DNA of 6,295 nucleotides from NCBI GenBank assembly GCA_023437865.1, contig JAEZFE010000553.1:1-6295 (forward strand), read 5' to 3'. A program made the translations under genes and the position numbers. This document shows, one piece after another, positions 6,199 to 6,295 of the stretch (its first letter is position 1; each line of letters begins with the position of its first letter). The notes under the pieces were generated by a model. The model was given only the letters and a program-made list of their open reading frames with translations. It was not told the origin of the DNA and made no database searches. Source of the stretch: Pseudomonadota bacterium. GTDB taxonomy: Bacteria > Pseudomonadota > Alphaproteobacteria > Rhodospirillales > Magnetospirillaceae.

Positions 6199-6295
6199 CG
6201 ACGCCCGAAGCCCCCGCGCTCGCGCCCCGCCCTATCCAGCGCGCAAAAGGCCGTAACGTCATCGCCGTCGCCTCGGGCAAGGGCGGCGTCGGCAA
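6195..6295 (+). CDS. flhG: FlhG (FleN/YlxH) MinD-type ATPase, N-terminus only
   Basis: FlhG is a ParA/MinD-family ATPase that limits flagellar number by acting on FlhF; it dimerises on ATP and binds the membrane. Only 33 full codons are present before the window ends. They show a 20-residue N-terminal extension rich in Pro and Ala, then NVIAVASGKGGVG (21-33), the first beta strand and the deviant Walker A motif with its signature Lys (K29). The ATG at 6195 overlaps the flhF TGA (ATGA), and GAGG (6181-6184) lies 10 bases upstream, so translation is probably coupled. The motif alone would also fit MinD, Mrp or ParA; the position straight after flhF makes FlhG by far the most likely. Confidence 0.88.
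   Translation, partial: MTTPEAPALAPRPIQRAKGRNVIAVASGKGGVG

Noticed and set aside
1..6295. Search by eye for sigma-54 (-24/-12) promoters, hairpin-T terminators, tRNA, CRISPR and insertion sequences.
   Set aside because: Several TTGC and TGGC words were examined, but none had GG and GC at the required 10-base separation. No strong hairpin followed by T-run, repeat array or transposase was seen.

Overview
The window is a compact, entirely plus-strand block of flagellar genes from a high-GC bacterium. The gene order (fliG, fliH/flbE, fliN, flbD, flhA, flhF, flhG), the FlbD-type sigma-54 activator placed between the motor and export genes, and the protein sequences all point to an alphaproteobacterium. 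A Rhodospirillales member of the Magnetospirillum type is my best guess from family knowledge. I could not run a search, so genus is an inference. The flhF-flhG pair suggests a polar flagellum.

Layout: 1-522 is the 3' half of fliG (switch/rotor). 526-1230 is fliH (also called flbE), the export ATPase regulator. A 74-base gap follows, then fliN (1305-1625, switch/C-ring). flbD (1648-3021) encodes the sigma-54 activator. flhA (3036-5153) encodes the export gate membrane protein. A 43-base junction can be read as a 15-codon mini-ORF linking flhA to flhF. flhF (5197-6198) is an SRP-type GTPase for flagellar placement. flhG (6195 to the window edge) is a MinD-type ATPase whose start overlaps the flhF stop. 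Spacing is tight throughout, and no terminator, tRNA, mobile element, CRISPR array or large repeat is visible. The genes are probably co-transcribed from a promoter upstream of the window.

How they fit together: FliG and FliN build the rotor/C-ring at the membrane base. FliH brings the export ATPase and substrates to FlhA. FlbD switches on later flagellar genes with RNA polymerase-sigma-54. FlhF and FlhG set where and how many flagella are built.

This is mostly a standard flagellar operon; I do not see a new system. The strongest anomaly is in FlbD. Its Walker A motif reads GESGTGNE, with asparagine where the family has the catalytic lysine, while every other AAA+ motif is intact. Also worth a look are the divergent G motifs of FlhF and the exactly abutting mini-ORF between flhA and flhF.
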